A stretch of 9,764 bases of DNA from an uncultured Eubacteriales bacterium (GTDB lineage: Bacteria > Bacillota > Clostridia > Oscillospirales > Butyricicoccaceae): the NCBI GenBank assembly GCA_905199135.1, contig CAJKFC010000066.1:1-9764 (forward strand), written 5' to 3'. Both the position numbers and the translations under genes were made by a program. The notes under the pieces were generated by a model. The model did not search any database. It was given only the letters and a program-made list of their open reading frames with translations, and was not told where the DNA came from. Each line of letters starts with the position of its first letter. Within the stretch, counting starts at the first letter, position 1. This document shows, piece by piece, positions 1 through 5,856 of this stretch.

Positions 1-27
1 AATGTTTTTATTTGACAGGAGTAGTTT

Positions 28-1290
28 ATGGCAGACAGAATAATTTTTCACATAGATGTAAACTCCGCGTTTTTGTCGTGGGAGGCGGTAAAAAGACTGA
101 GTCTCGGCGACACCGTCGACCTGAGAACAATCCCATCGGCAATAGGCGGGGACGAAAAATCCCGCCACGGAGTCGTTCTGGCAAAATCAGTTCCTGCCAA
201 GGCCTTTGGCGTGACCACTGGAGAATCGCTGTTTTCCGCCCGTCAGAAATGCCCGGACCTGGTGGTGGCTCCGTCGGACTTTCCCCTCTATACAGAGATG
301 TCGAGAAAACTCATGGCCTTTTTGGCGGAATACTCGCCGCTTATCGAGCAGTTTTCGATAGACGAGTGTTTTCTTGATTTTACGGGACTTGAAAAGCTCT
401 ACGGCGAACCCGTAAAAGCCGCTTATGATTTAAAGGACAAAGTAAAGGAAACCTTCGGTTTTACCGTGAATATAGGTGTTGCCCAAAATAAAATTATGGC
501 GAAAATGGCCGGTGAGCTCAAAAAACCCGACATGGTACACACCATGTTTTCCCATGAGCTTCAGGACAAGCTGTGGCCCATGCCCGTAAGAGAACTTTTC
601 ATGGTTGGAGCCAAAACCGAAAAGGTGCTTCTCTCCTACGGCATAGATACCATCGGAAAATTGGCAAACGCAAACCCCGAGCTCATAGGCGCCGTGCTCA
701 AAAGTCACGGTCTGATGCTCATGAGATATGCCAACGGCATAGACAACTCTCCCGTATCCCCCACTCCCGTGCGCAAGGGCGGAAAAAGCTTTTCGTGCTC
801 TTCCACGCTGTCCGCCGACGCCATCACAAAAGAAGAATGTGCCCTCGCCATTTTAAAATTATGTCAGTCGGCATGCATGCGCATGAGAAAGGAGGGGTAT
901 GCCTGTTCAAATGTATCTGTACAGATAAAATATTCAGATTTTTCGGTATTCGGCAAGCAGATGCATTTAAAATCCCCCACCTCTTCTACCGAGGCGATAT
1001 ACGGCTTTGCCTGCTCTGTCTTTGATGCCCTGTGGACAGGTCAGCCCGTCCGCCTTTTAGGCGTCGCCCTCTCGGAGCTTACAGAGGCCGAAAACGACCA
1101 AATAAGCATTTTTGAAAATATGGAAAAGGAAAAACACAAAAAACTCGACAGCGTTTGCGACGCCATAAGGAAAAAATTTGGAAATCATTCCATATCCTAC
1201 GGTGCCGAGCTTTCGGGCGAGGATTTTCACCATCTCGACAGATTTTTCCCCGAAAACATGAAAAAGAGCAGAGAAAAAGAGCGCCCGTAA
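28..1290 (+). CDS. dinB: Y-family DNA polymerase IV (translesion)
   Basis: Error-prone translesion polymerase that copies past damaged template bases in the cytoplasm, working with the sliding clamp. The 420 residues are normal length for Pol IV. The palm carries the metal-binding residues D10 (in HIDVNSAF) and D112-E113 (in FSIDECFLDF); F15 is the likely steric gate that excludes ribonucleotides. A thumb with helix-hairpin-helix character follows (about 180-235), then the little-finger domain (about 245-352). QISIF at 358-362 fits the clamp-binding consensus QxxLF. The ATG at 28 is preceded by ACAGGAG at a good distance. Only 27 bases lie upstream, so no LexA box can be judged. The stop codon sits inside the terminator hairpin shared with rpmE. 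A Y-family polymerase is near certain; Pol IV rather than a UvrX-like paralogue is likely but not proven. Confidence 0.95.
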   Translation: MADRIIFHIDVNSAFLSWEAVKRLSLGDTVDLRTIPSAIGGDEKSRHGVVLAKSVPAKAFGVTTGESLFSARQKCPDLVVAPSDFPLYTEMSRKLMAFLAEYSPLIEQFSIDECFLDFTGLEKLYGEPVKAAYDLKDKVKETFGFTVNIGVAQNKIMAKMAGELKKPDMVHTMFSHELQDKLWPMPVRELFMVGAKTEKVLLSYGIDTIGKLANANPELIGAVLKSHGLMLMRYANGIDNSPVSPTPVRKGGKSFSCSSTLSADAITKEECALAILKLCQSACMRMRKEGYACSNVSVQIKYSDFSVFGKQMHLKSPTSSTEAIYGFACSVFDALWTGQPVRLLGVALSELTEAENDQISIFENMEKEKHKKLDSVCDAIRKKFGNHSISYGAELSGEDFHHLDRFFPENMKKSREKERP

Positions 1291-1309
1291 AGGCGCTCTC
1301 TGTTTTCTC
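1271..1309. terminator. Bidirectional terminator between dinB and rpmE
   Basis: The 8-bp GC-rich stem AGAGCGCC (1278-1285) pairs with GGCGCTCT (1292-1299) around a six-base loop. GAGAAAA (1271-1277) can pair with TTTTCTC (1303-1309) beyond a three-base bulge. Each strand therefore shows an A-tract, a stem and a T-rich tail, the usual form of a terminator serving two convergent genes. The left arm and loop include the last dinB codons and its TAA stop (1288-1290). Confidence 0.85.
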
Positions 1310-1510
1310 TTATTTTGCGTTGAAGCGCTTGTTGAAACGGTCTACGCGTCCGCCTGCATCGACGAGCTTCTGCTTGCCTGTGAAGAACGGATGGCAGTTG
1401 CTGCAGATTTCAACCTTGATATCCTTCTTTGTGGAACCTGTCTCTATAACATTGCCGCAGGCACACTTTACGGTTGTAAGGTTGTAATCGGGGTGGATAC
1501 CTTTTTTCAT
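1310..1510 (-). CDS. rpmE: 50S ribosomal protein L31, zinc-binding (C+) type
   Basis: Small protein of the large ribosomal subunit, placed at the central protuberance and helping bridge the subunits. The 66-residue product begins MKKGIHPDY and carries the family signatures CACGN, CSNCHPFFTGKQ and GGRVDRFNKRF. Four cysteines (16, 18, 36 and 39 from this start) form the zinc site, so this is the C+ form normally used when zinc is sufficient. A GTG nine bases upstream (1519) is in frame, but it lies within the Shine-Dalgarno stretch GAGAGGTGA. The ATG at 1510 is therefore preferred, and it matches the usual MKK..HP start of the family. The gene is monocistronic: its own promoter lies upstream and the shared hairpin downstream. 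Confidence 0.96.
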   Translation of the reverse strand: MKKGIHPDYNLTTVKCACGNVIETGSTKKDIKVEICSNCHPFFTGKQKLVDAGGRVDRFNKRFNAK

Positions 1511-1548
1511 TATTGTCACCTCTCATAGTTTATTAGCACATATACTGT

Positions 1549-1577
1549 ATTTTATCACAGGTTTCAAATTAAATCAA
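1549..1577 (-). promoter_or_regulatory. Predicted sigma-A promoter of rpmE
   Basis: On the minus strand, TTGATT (1577-1572) and TAAAAT (1554-1549) are separated by 17 bases, matching the -35 and -10 consensus at 4/6 and 5/6. It lies about 40 bases upstream of the rpmE start. A second possible pair, TTGAAA with TATATG, overlaps it. Read by eye; no Zur-type operator was recognised. Confidence 0.5.
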
Positions 1578-1583
1578 TAGGTT

Positions 1584-1613
1584 TTGACAAAAAAACAGAA
1601 AAACAAATAATAT
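1584..1613 (+). promoter_or_regulatory. Possible upstream promoter of the PPIase gene
   Basis: TTGACA (1584-1589) is a perfect -35 match. It is followed after 18 bases by TAATAT (1608-1613), 4/6 to the -10 consensus, within a strongly A/T-rich stretch. It would drive the peptidyl-prolyl isomerase gene from a longer leader than the 1637-1665 promoter. The region is AT-rich enough that a chance match is possible. Confidence 0.35.
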
Positions 1614-1636
1614 TTAAAAAATTTTTAAAAAAGCAC

Positions 1637-1665
1637 TTGACTTTTTTTATGTTATCAATAATAAT
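1637..1665 (+). promoter_or_regulatory. Predicted sigma-A promoter of the PPIase gene
   Basis: TTGACT (1637-1642) and AATAAT (1660-1665), spaced by exactly 17 bases, match the -35 and -10 consensus at 5/6 each. Transcription would start near 1672, giving a leader of about 65 bases that contains the inverted repeat at 1686-1704. This is the better of two candidate promoters ahead of the gene. Confidence 0.55.
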
Positions 1666-1685
1666 TTATCTGATGTATGTTTTTT

Positions 1686-1704
1686 TGTCAAGGTATTTTT
1701 GACA
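1686..1704. repeat. Inverted repeat TGTCAA-N7-TTGACA in the PPIase leader
   Basis: TGTCAA (1686-1691) and TTGACA (1699-1704) are perfect inverted copies around seven bases. The repeat lies between the predicted promoter and the AAGGAG ribosome binding site (1726-1731). It could be a repressor site or a small RNA hairpin. Six-base arms in AT-rich DNA can also arise by chance. Confidence 0.35.
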
Positions 1705-1738
1705 TGCATCGCCAATTTCAGCAAAAAGGAGTATACAA

Positions 1739-3193
1739 ATGAAGAAATCCAAAAATGCAAAGAAAACCATAAGAAATGTCGCAATAGCTTTCGTTTCGGT
1801 GGCGATAGTTCTTGTAGTTCTTTACGGAATAGGATATTCCACTGGCTTTGTGCAGCGTGCTATTCCCGCCTTAAAGGTCGGAGATCATAAAATAAACGCC
1901 CTTGAATATCGTTTTTACTACACAGACGCAAAACAGAACCTCATCGACGAATACGGCGACGCCATGAAGGAAAACGGAGTGGACTTCAACAAACCTTTGG
2001 AAAGTCAGAATTACACCGAAGATCAGTCCTGGTCTGAATATATACACAACATTGCCGTTCAGAATCTCACCGAGATTTACGGAGTTTACGACACCGCTTT
2101 GAAAGAAGGCTATGTGATGGACGAGGAGACCGAGGTCTCTCTCAACAGCTACATAGACTCGATAGTTTCCTCCGCCGAGGAATCAGGCACGACAGCTGAT
2201 GACTTTATCCATTCCATCTACGGAAAATACATCGGTCTTGATGAACTCAGGGATTTTCTCCATAAGAAATACTACGCCATAGGCTATCTCAACGCAAAGG
2301 AAAATGAATATATCCCCACCGAAGAGGAGATAGAGACCCAGTACGAAAATAACAAGAACGATTATGAAGTCGTATATTACAACCTCTTCTTCTTTAACTG
2401 GGAGACCGATGATGAGAGCGGAGAGCCCATAGAAGAGAGCAAGACAGAAGCAAAAGCTCTTGCCGACGAGATGTGTGCAAAGGTCACCGATTCCGAATCT
2501 TTCGGTCAGCTGGCCTATGAGTACTGTGCCGAGGATAAAAAAGGCTACTATCAGGATCTCGATGTCACATATGTTGACGGTGCTATCATAAGATCCGACA
2601 GCGGCGCTATCGGCGAATGGTACGGCGACATTTCGAGACAGCACGGTGACAAAGCCGTAATCGAGAGCAACAACGGCTACGCTGTCGTTCTCTATGACAG
2701 ACGCGAGCTTCTCGATTACAACACCGTATCGGTGAGACATATTCTCGTTCCCGTGGCCACGGCCGAAGATCCCGAGGACGAAGAGGAAGTCAAAAAGAAC
2801 CTTGAGGAAGCAAAAGCCACCGCTGAAGAGCTTCTCGAAACCTTTAAGAGCGGCGAAGCCACGGAGGACAGCTTTGCAAAACTTGCCGACGAGCACACCT
2901 ATGATTTGGGCTCTTTGGGCACAGGCGGTCTTTACGAAGAGTTCGGCAAGGACACAATGGCAGAGCAGTTTGAGGATTGGAGCTTCAACGAAAACAACAA
3001 ACCCGGCGACACAGGCATAATTCAGACAGAAAACGGCTTCCATGTTATGTACTTTGTATCGACTGGCCGCCCCTACTGGATCGTAAAGGCAGAGGATGAC
3101 CTTCAGGAAGACTACTTCAACGATCTCTATGCAGAGGCCACAGAAAATATCGAAACCACAAGATATTCATACGGAATGTCCATGGCATTCTAA
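1739..3193 (+). CDS. Membrane-anchored parvulin-type peptidyl-prolyl isomerase (PrsA/SurA-like)
   Basis: Extracytoplasmic foldase expected to speed cis-trans isomerisation of prolyl bonds in exported proteins. A lysine-rich N-terminus and one hydrophobic segment (about 13-35) with no lipobox Cys suggest an uncleaved membrane anchor, unlike lipoprotein PrsA. Residues 45-200 form a SurA_N-like helical chaperone region. Residues 328-440 are a PpiC-type rotamase domain, with VRHILV (H334), GSLGTGGLYEEFG near 391-403 and ENGFHVMYF (H435). Residues 208-322 look like a second, degenerate parvulin domain in which the two His positions are N215 and A315. The acidic linker at 341-351 is notable. The start follows AAGGAG by seven bases. 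At 484 residues it is longer than Bacillus PrsA because of the extra domain. It is monocistronic, with its own promoter and terminator. The substrate is unknown. Confidence 0.88.
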   Translation: MKKSKNAKKTIRNVAIAFVSVAIVLVVLYGIGYSTGFVQRAIPALKVGDHKINALEYRFYYTDAKQNLIDEYGDAMKENGVDFNKPLESQNYTEDQSWSEYIHNIAVQNLTEIYGVYDTALKEGYVMDEETEVSLNSYIDSIVSSAEESGTTADDFIHSIYGKYIGLDELRDFLHKKYYAIGYLNAKENEYIPTEEEIETQYENNKNDYEVVYYNLFFFNWETDDESGEPIEESKTEAKALADEMCAKVTDSESFGQLAYEYCAEDKKGYYQDLDVTYVDGAIIRSDSGAIGEWYGDISRQHGDKAVIESNNGYAVVLYDRRELLDYNTVSVRHILVPVATAEDPEDEEEVKKNLEEAKATAEELLETFKSGEATEDSFAKLADEHTYDLGSLGTGGLYEEFGKDTMAEQFEDWSFNENNKPGDTGIIQTENGFHVMYFVSTGRPYWIVKAEDDLQEDYFNDLYAEATENIETTRYSYGMSMAF

Positions 3194-3202
3194 AAAATAA
3201 AA

Positions 3203-3228
3203 GCAGCCTTTAAAAGGCTGCTTTTTTA
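3203..3228 (+). terminator. Intrinsic terminator of the PPIase gene
   Basis: GCAGCCTT (3203-3210) pairs with AAGGCTGC (3214-3221) across a three-base loop and is followed by six T. It begins nine bases after the stop codon. The A-rich stretch before it means it could also stop minus-strand transcription. Confidence 0.9.
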
Positions 3229-3285
3229 TCAATCATATAACGGTTTACCTGTTAAGCTATGCGCAAGCGGATAAACATATCTACG

Positions 3286-3325
3286 AAACAAAAAAAGGGT
3301 GGCAGGACTGTTATGTCCGCCACCC
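3286..3325 (-). terminator. Intrinsic terminator of the metalloprotease operon
   Basis: Read on the minus strand, GGGTGGC (3325-3319) pairs with GCCACCC (3303-3297). An inner GGAC/GTCC stem extends the hairpin around a six-base loop, with one bulged base, and seven T follow (3296-3290). It lies just past the 3340 stop codon, so it ends the minus-strand unit that finishes with the protease gene. Confidence 0.88.
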
Positions 3326-3339
3326 TCTTTTAAGCTAAA

Positions 3340-3918
3340 TCAGTAAATACTATTTACTGCCGTTCTATCCGCCGTCTGTGGCACCGTCCACCTCGGTGAT
3401 GTACCGGAATAATTATAATAGGATTTGGTATAAGTCTTCATTATCGAATTCTCATTGCTCGTTGTATTATGATCTAAACCATGTGCATGCCCCATTTCAT
3501 GGCAGGCCAAAGCCTTCCACAAGCTGGCATCCGTTGCATAGCTCCCAATATGTCCAGTGTTTAAATTAATTATTGCGTGGTCGGTAGTATTTCCATTATC
3601 TGTCTCCACAAAATAAGTAACACAGTATCCATCCCATCCTGTCTCTCCCAGATCACCCATCTCCACAATTACATCCCAATCAATATAATCATCAGACAGC
3701 GATATCGATGGCGCATCCGTTGAATTCCAAGATGTAATACCATTCCCTATTGCTGTAGATATACTCGACCCATAGTTATACGTAATATTGGGATTGATGT
3801 AACACTTCAACGAAGTCTTATCCCAAGCATAATCACATACTGGCGTTGCGGCATATGCTACGGTCAAAAACGCAAATACCATACATACAATCAAGACCAT
3901 AGATATATATTTTTTCAT
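3340..3918 (-). CDS. Secreted matrixin-like zinc metalloprotease
   Basis: Predicted extracellular zinc endopeptidase of the metzincin clan (matrixin, M10-like). Residues 1-23 form a typical signal peptide ending AYA. The mature part of about 169 residues contains the complete zinc site HEMGHAHGLDH (140-150, HExxHxxGxxH), with E141 as catalytic base. M160 in NSIMKTY is placed as the Met-turn. The closing helix PQTADRTAVNSIY resembles the end of matrixin domains. There is no propeptide and no PRCGxPD cysteine switch, so latency by that route is not expected. The Cys residues at 28, 39, 99 and 139 could form disulphides. The ATG follows AGGAGGG by nine bases. The gene lies 49 bases after the upstream exported-protein gene, so the two are probably co-transcribed. 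Three 60-base lines counted by hand gave 33-37% GC, below neighbouring genes (45-53% in sample lines), which may signal transfer. The substrate is unknown. Confidence 0.88.
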   Translation of the reverse strand: MKKYISMVLIVCMVFAFLTVAYAATPVCDYAWDKTSLKCYINPNITYNYGSSISTAIGNGITSWNSTDAPSISLSDDYIDWDVIVEMGDLGETGWDGYCVTYFVETDNGNTTDHAIINLNTGHIGSYATDASLWKALACHEMGHAHGLDHNTTSNENSIMKTYTKSYYNYSGTSPRWTVPQTADRTAVNSIY

Positions 3919-3967
3919 GATTACCGTCCCTCCTATCCTGTTTTTTTACTTCGGCTCAATTTTGAAA

Positions 3968-4513
3968 TCAATTGAAGTTGTCAGCAAAATAATCTGTAAA
4001 TTCTACCGTTTCACCCATTGCCTGCGGTGATGCAGCAGCCGGAATTTCAGCAAGCCCCAGATAACCTCCCGCAATCAGAAAGTACTGTCCATACTCATCA
4101 TGTGGTTCGGTTTCTTTAAGGAACATGGCATACTGTTTGTTCGCTTCCATAAGCGGAGCTTCCGAAAATGCAGGCGTAGATTTGTTTCCGTGCTCTCCTC
4201 CCGTCTGCAATACCTCCACGAAATCTCCTACCTGTACATCTCCACTGTGAACCTCTACAACTTCAACTATATTTCTCGTAAAAACAATATTTCCCCTCAC
4301 TTCGGTATTACTGTCAGATAAAATGCCTACAATCCCCATATCAGAAGCAGCTTCCATTTCTCCAACGCTGTCAAAATACTCTGTCCACGTTGCAGATATA
4401 GAATACCCAATTTTAGGCTCTTCTTTGTTATCTCCTGCTCCTCTAAGCCACACAACGCCACACACAATAACCGCTACTGCTAAAAGCACCGGAAATGTTT
4501 TTTTCTTCTTCAT
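3968..4513 (-). CDS. Exported protein of unknown function, partner of the metalloprotease
   Basis: I do not recognise this family. From the chosen ATG the product has 181 residues. KKKK is followed by a hydrophobic stretch (about 7-22) acting as a signal peptide or membrane anchor; a cysteine follows in VIVCG, but the context is not a clear lipobox. The remainder is predicted extracellular and beta-rich, with an alternating pattern around NIVFTRNIVEVVEV and VGDFVEVLQTGGEHG, ending in the acidic FTDYFADNFN. An in-frame GTG at 4525 overlaps the GAGGTG ribosome binding site, so the ATG at 4513 is preferred. It sits directly upstream of the metalloprotease gene with a 49-base gap and probably shares its transcript. 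It could be an inhibitor, chaperone or substrate of that protease, but nothing in the sequence decides this. No strong terminator separates it from the anti-sigma gene 90 bases upstream. Confidence 0.8.
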   Translation of the reverse strand: MKKKKTFPVLLAVAVIVCGVVWLRGAGDNKEEPKIGYSISATWTEYFDSVGEMEAASDMGIVGILSDSNTEVRGNIVFTRNIVEVVEVHSGDVQVGDFVEVLQTGGEHGNKSTPAFSEAPLMEANKQYAMFLKETEPHDEYGQYFLIAGGYLGLAEIPAAASPQAMGETVEFTDYFADNFN

Positions 4514-4603
4514 AATAATTTTCACCTCGCAAAATACAACGATTCACTTCGTTTATGATTGCTCAAAACCGGAACAAAAAACAGATTCCTCTATAATATT
4601 GTT

Positions 4604-5371
4604 TTAGTTTTTCTTTCCGTATTGATGTCTGTTTCCGCCTTGCTGTGAGGTGCAGTTCTGACCGTTATTTTTGCTTTCTTCTCCGCCCTGATTTGTATGG
4701 CTTTCGGAGGTATTGTCTGTCTCACTGTCCAAAAGCTCTCTTATCTCCCTCATTGACATCTGCCCTACCTCTTCGGGCGAAATGTCAACGCCTGCCTGTG
4801 CAAGCTCGAGATAGGCGCTGTATTTTCCGCAGGATATGCTGTACTCCGCCGCAGTCACAGCCGTTTCATAATCTGCCGATGTGCAGTATGCGTTGCGGGT
4901 ATTTTCGGTCAGGAGCTGAACAGTCTCAAGGGTTTTATCGGTCTGAACTTCATTTTTCCCCGCTACCGTTATGGACAGCACCTCGTCATTTGCTATACAT
5001 TCCTTTACGGCTTCGCTGGCAATTATCTCACGGGCCGAACTGTCAAAACTTTTAAAGGTGAGATTCAGTTCCTTGACAAGCGCTTCCCCGTCGGCATTGT
5101 AGCCCACTGCGGATATGACTTTGTCAAATCTGTTGACTTTGAGCTCCACCGACGGATTTATGTCGATGCTGACCGACATTGTAGGGGTAAAATACATTCC
5201 GCACACGGCAAAAACCGCCGCCGCAGCCGTACACGCAAGGACGGCTGTTTTTTTCATATACGCCGTTTTTCGTTTTTCTGCCGCCTTTTCGGCTACAAAT
5301 CTCTTTGTCCTCATCTTGAGTTCTTCGTCGGCTTTTATTCCGTCAAAGGCCGTCTTTATGCCGTCATACAT
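4604..5371 (-). CDS. RsgI-like transmembrane anti-sigma factor
   Basis: Predicted single-pass membrane protein that holds the adjacent ECF sigma factor inactive until a signal arrives. In the 255-residue product, the cytoplasmic start (about 5-28, AFDGIKADEELKMRTKRF) resembles the short helical sigma-binding motif of Firmicutes anti-sigma factors. A transmembrane helix spans 42-61. An RsgI-type extracellular core follows, with SVSIDINPSVELKVNRFDK at 66-84. Residues 180-215 (GKYSAYLELAQAGVDISPEE and onward) match the C-terminal part seen in RsgI relatives. The tail from 216 is Ser/Asn/Gln/Gly-rich and disordered-looking. No carbohydrate-binding or enzyme domain follows, unlike clostridial RsgI sensors of polysaccharide. 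The ATG at 5371 sits eight bases after GGGAGG; the in-frame GTG at 5380 is inside that site. It overlaps the sigma gene by eight bases (ATGTATGA), suggesting translational coupling. Confidence 0.85.
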   Translation of the reverse strand: MYDGIKTAFDGIKADEELKMRTKRFVAEKAAEKRKTAYMKKTAVLACTAAAAVFAVCGMYFTPTMSVSIDINPSVELKVNRFDKVISAVGYNADGEALVKELNLTFKSFDSSAREIIASEAVKECIANDEVLSITVAGKNEVQTDKTLETVQLLTENTRNAYCTSADYETAVTAAEYSISCGKYSAYLELAQAGVDISPEEVGQMSMREIRELLDSETDNTSESHTNQGGEESKNNGQNCTSQQGGNRHQYGKKN

Positions 5372-5846
5372 AGCTCTCACCTCCCAGCCTGTCTTTCAAA
5401 AGACCTTTTGCTCTGTTCAACAGGGTATATACGGTATTTTCTCTCTTTTTCAGTATCTCGCCTATCTGCTTTGCCGTATAGCCCTCATAGTAGTGAAGAT
5501 AAACTACCTCTCTGTACTTTTGCGGCAGAGACAGCACGGCGTTCAAAACATCGTTTTTCTCTACAATATCCTTTTCTTCTCCGATAGGAATACCGTCTAA
5601 CGGCACCGTATTTTTTCTGAAAAAGCTTTTGAGAAGATCCTTGCAGGCATTTATCGTCACCCTTATGAACCAGGCCTTTTCGTGTTCCTCATTTTGGAAT
5701 ACGGCGGTGCAGAGGGCATACTTCAAAAACACCGTCTGAAATATGTCCTCTGTGTCGGCCTGATTTTTAAGATGGACGGCGCACAGCCTTTTGACCGTAT
5801 CGGCGTAAAGCTCCACCGCCCTCTCTATCTCTCCTTCGCTCCTCAT
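5364..5846 (-). CDS. ECF-type RNA polymerase sigma factor
   Basis: Alternative sigma factor that directs RNA polymerase to a small regulon, probably for an envelope signal. The 160 residues are typical for the group: sigma-2 at about 9-74, with DTEDIFQTVFLKY (31-43) for core binding and KAWFIRVTINACKDLLKS (57-74) for -10 recognition, then a short linker. Sigma-4 at about 99-153 has LPQKYREVVYLHYYEGYT and a helix-turn-helix (123-150) for the -35 element. No sigma-1 or sigma-3 is present. The ATG follows GAGGAG closely, and the ribosome binding site overlaps the end of the upstream small secreted-protein gene (ten bases between stop and start). Immediate coupling to an RsgI-like gene supports its being the target of that anti-sigma. 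The family is clear, but the ECF subgroup and regulon are not. Confidence 0.93.
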   Translation of the reverse strand: MRSEGEIERAVELYADTVKRLCAVHLKNQADTEDIFQTVFLKYALCTAVFQNEEHEKAWFIRVTINACKDLLKSFFRKNTVPLDGIPIGEEKDIVEKNDVLNAVLSLPQKYREVVYLHYYEGYTAKQIGEILKKRENTVYTLLNRAKGLLKDRLGGESYV

Positions 5847-5856
5847 TTACTCCTCT

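Noticed and set aside
1..27. LexA/SOS box ahead of dinB
   Set aside because: Only 27 bases are available and they contain no GAAC-N4-GTTC-like palindrome; the real promoter is probably outside the window.
573..1025. Plus-strand frame of 150 codons inside dinB
   Set aside because: It is an Arg/His-rich out-of-frame shadow of the polymerase gene, whose motifs are intact in the other frame.
1511..1519. GTG start for rpmE adding three residues
   Set aside because: The GTG is part of the Shine-Dalgarno stretch GAGGTG. The ATG at 1510 has proper spacing and gives the usual MKK start of L31. The same reasoning sets the starts at 4513 and 5371.
2183..3043. Long minus-strand reading frame of 286 codons opposite the PPIase gene
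   Set aside because: It lies fully antisense to a well-supported gene, reads as hydrophobic low-complexity protein typical of a reverse-frame shadow of acidic codons, and resembles no family.
5115..5600. Plus-strand frame of 161 codons opposite the sigma and anti-sigma genes
   Set aside because: It is antisense to two clearly recognised genes and shows no supporting homology.
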